Below, one piece after another: positions 63,839-64,000 of a stretch of DNA of 64,000 bases. Under the pieces are notes generated by a model. It saw only the letters and a list, made by a program, of their open reading frames with translations. It was not told the DNA's origin and ran no database searches. The DNA comes from Dehalococcoidia bacterium (lineage in GTDB: Bacteria > Chloroflexota > Dehalococcoidia > Lucifugimonadales > Lucifugimonadaceae), in assembly GCA_022451965.1 (NCBI GenBank), contig JAKUNJ010000005.1, positions 110,261 through 174,260 on the forward strand, in the 5' to 3' direction. Positions within the stretch are counted from its first letter, which is position 1. The number at the start of each line of letters is the position of its first letter. The position numbers were made by a program, and so were the translations under genes.

Positions 63839-64000
63839 TTGAAATGTCTAGCATTACTAAGAGATTTAAGTAATACCGAAGAAAAAAATAAAGTAATAGA
63901 TTTTTGTAAATATGAGAAATTAGATATAGATATTTTTTCAGAAAAATATGATTTTGAAGAAATTATTTCTATAATTGAAATAGATAATATTTTTAAAATT
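63839..64000 (+). CDS. Unknown protein, 3'-truncated by the window edge
   Basis: An ORF begins at TTG 63839, with GGAG at 63829-63832 about 6 bases upstream, and stays open for 54 codons to the end. It starts MKCLALLRDLSNTEEKNK and continues IDFCKYEKLDIDIFSE. The beginning vaguely recalls the N-terminus of serine resolvases (YxRVST... then a Cys/Lys helix and 'IFSE'), but the key Ser motif is not there. No function is assigned. Confidence 0.5.
   Translation, partial: MKCLALLRDLSNTEEKNKVIDFCKYEKLDIDIFSEKYDFEEIISIIEIDNIFKI

Overview
The window is a gene-dense, very AT-rich (roughly 30% G+C by eye) stretch of a bacterial chromosome. Intergenic gaps are usually under 100 bases, many genes overlap by 4-8 bases, and I see no tRNA or rRNA gene, insertion sequence, prophage or CRISPR array. 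Several traits suggest a free-living marine bacterium with a streamlined genome: nickel superoxide dismutase with its maturation protease, hopanoid-type squalene genes, a luciferase-like flavin monooxygenase and an enolase-superfamily enzyme in a catabolic cluster, and HspR-type control of chaperones. A low-GC marine Chloroflexota (SAR202-like) fits best. This is inference from gene content only; a marine actinobacterium is the main alternative.

Layout. 1-2233: the 3' end of a sodium-pumping decarboxylase beta subunit, a TauE-type exporter, and divergent sodN/sodX. 2230-6078 (minus): a four-gene isoprenoid operon of prenyl diphosphate synthase, a divergent phosphorylase-like protein, an HpnC-like squalene-family synthase and an HpnE-like desaturase. 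6132-9120: an HspR-like repressor overlapping clpC, behind a 10-bp inverted repeat. 9127-13298: ispDF, cysS, and gatB-secG on the other strand. 13407-17430: sufBCD-sufU with no sufS. 17427-21500: epimerase, solute-binding-like protein, rlmB and a DHA2-type MFS pump. 21513-24892: SDR, double-ABM protein, enolase-superfamily enzyme and a beta-propeller, a probable catabolic cluster. 24980-35706: NYN protein, MFS transporter, TolB-like lipoprotein, luciferase-like monooxygenase, M20 peptidase, ilvD, M1 aminopeptidase and a PAC2 protein.

35707-36025 is a 319-base region with no ordinary gene. It holds a perfect Shine-Dalgarno with a tiny ORF, two short hairpins, a possible anti-Shine-Dalgarno, and a 57-nt hairpin whose 27-position stem has one mismatch. 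It lies directly before a NUDIX gene and is the best candidate here for an undescribed regulatory RNA.

36026-38541: NUDIX hydrolase, a small unknown protein, a beta-hydroxyacid dehydrogenase and a ferredoxin-NADP reductase. 38701-49939: pyrimidine synthesis, pyrR-pyrB-pyrC-carA-carB, with a recognisable PyrR-binding RNA loop touching the pyrR ribosome binding site. A methyltransferase follows, then modABC overlapping pyrF. 49989-57508: a bifunctional-nuclease-family gene followed by a complete ATP synthase operon (atpZ-like, B, E, F, H, A, G, D, C). Its subunit a carries a roughly 140-residue insertion and its epsilon subunit lacks the C-terminal domain. 57521-60738: a small zinc-ribbon gene on the minus strand, then hspR-grpE-dnaK from a near-consensus promoter, with no dnaJ. 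60749-64000: FAH-family hydrolase, pyruvate kinase, a coiled-coil zinc-ribbon protein and a truncated ORF at the right edge.
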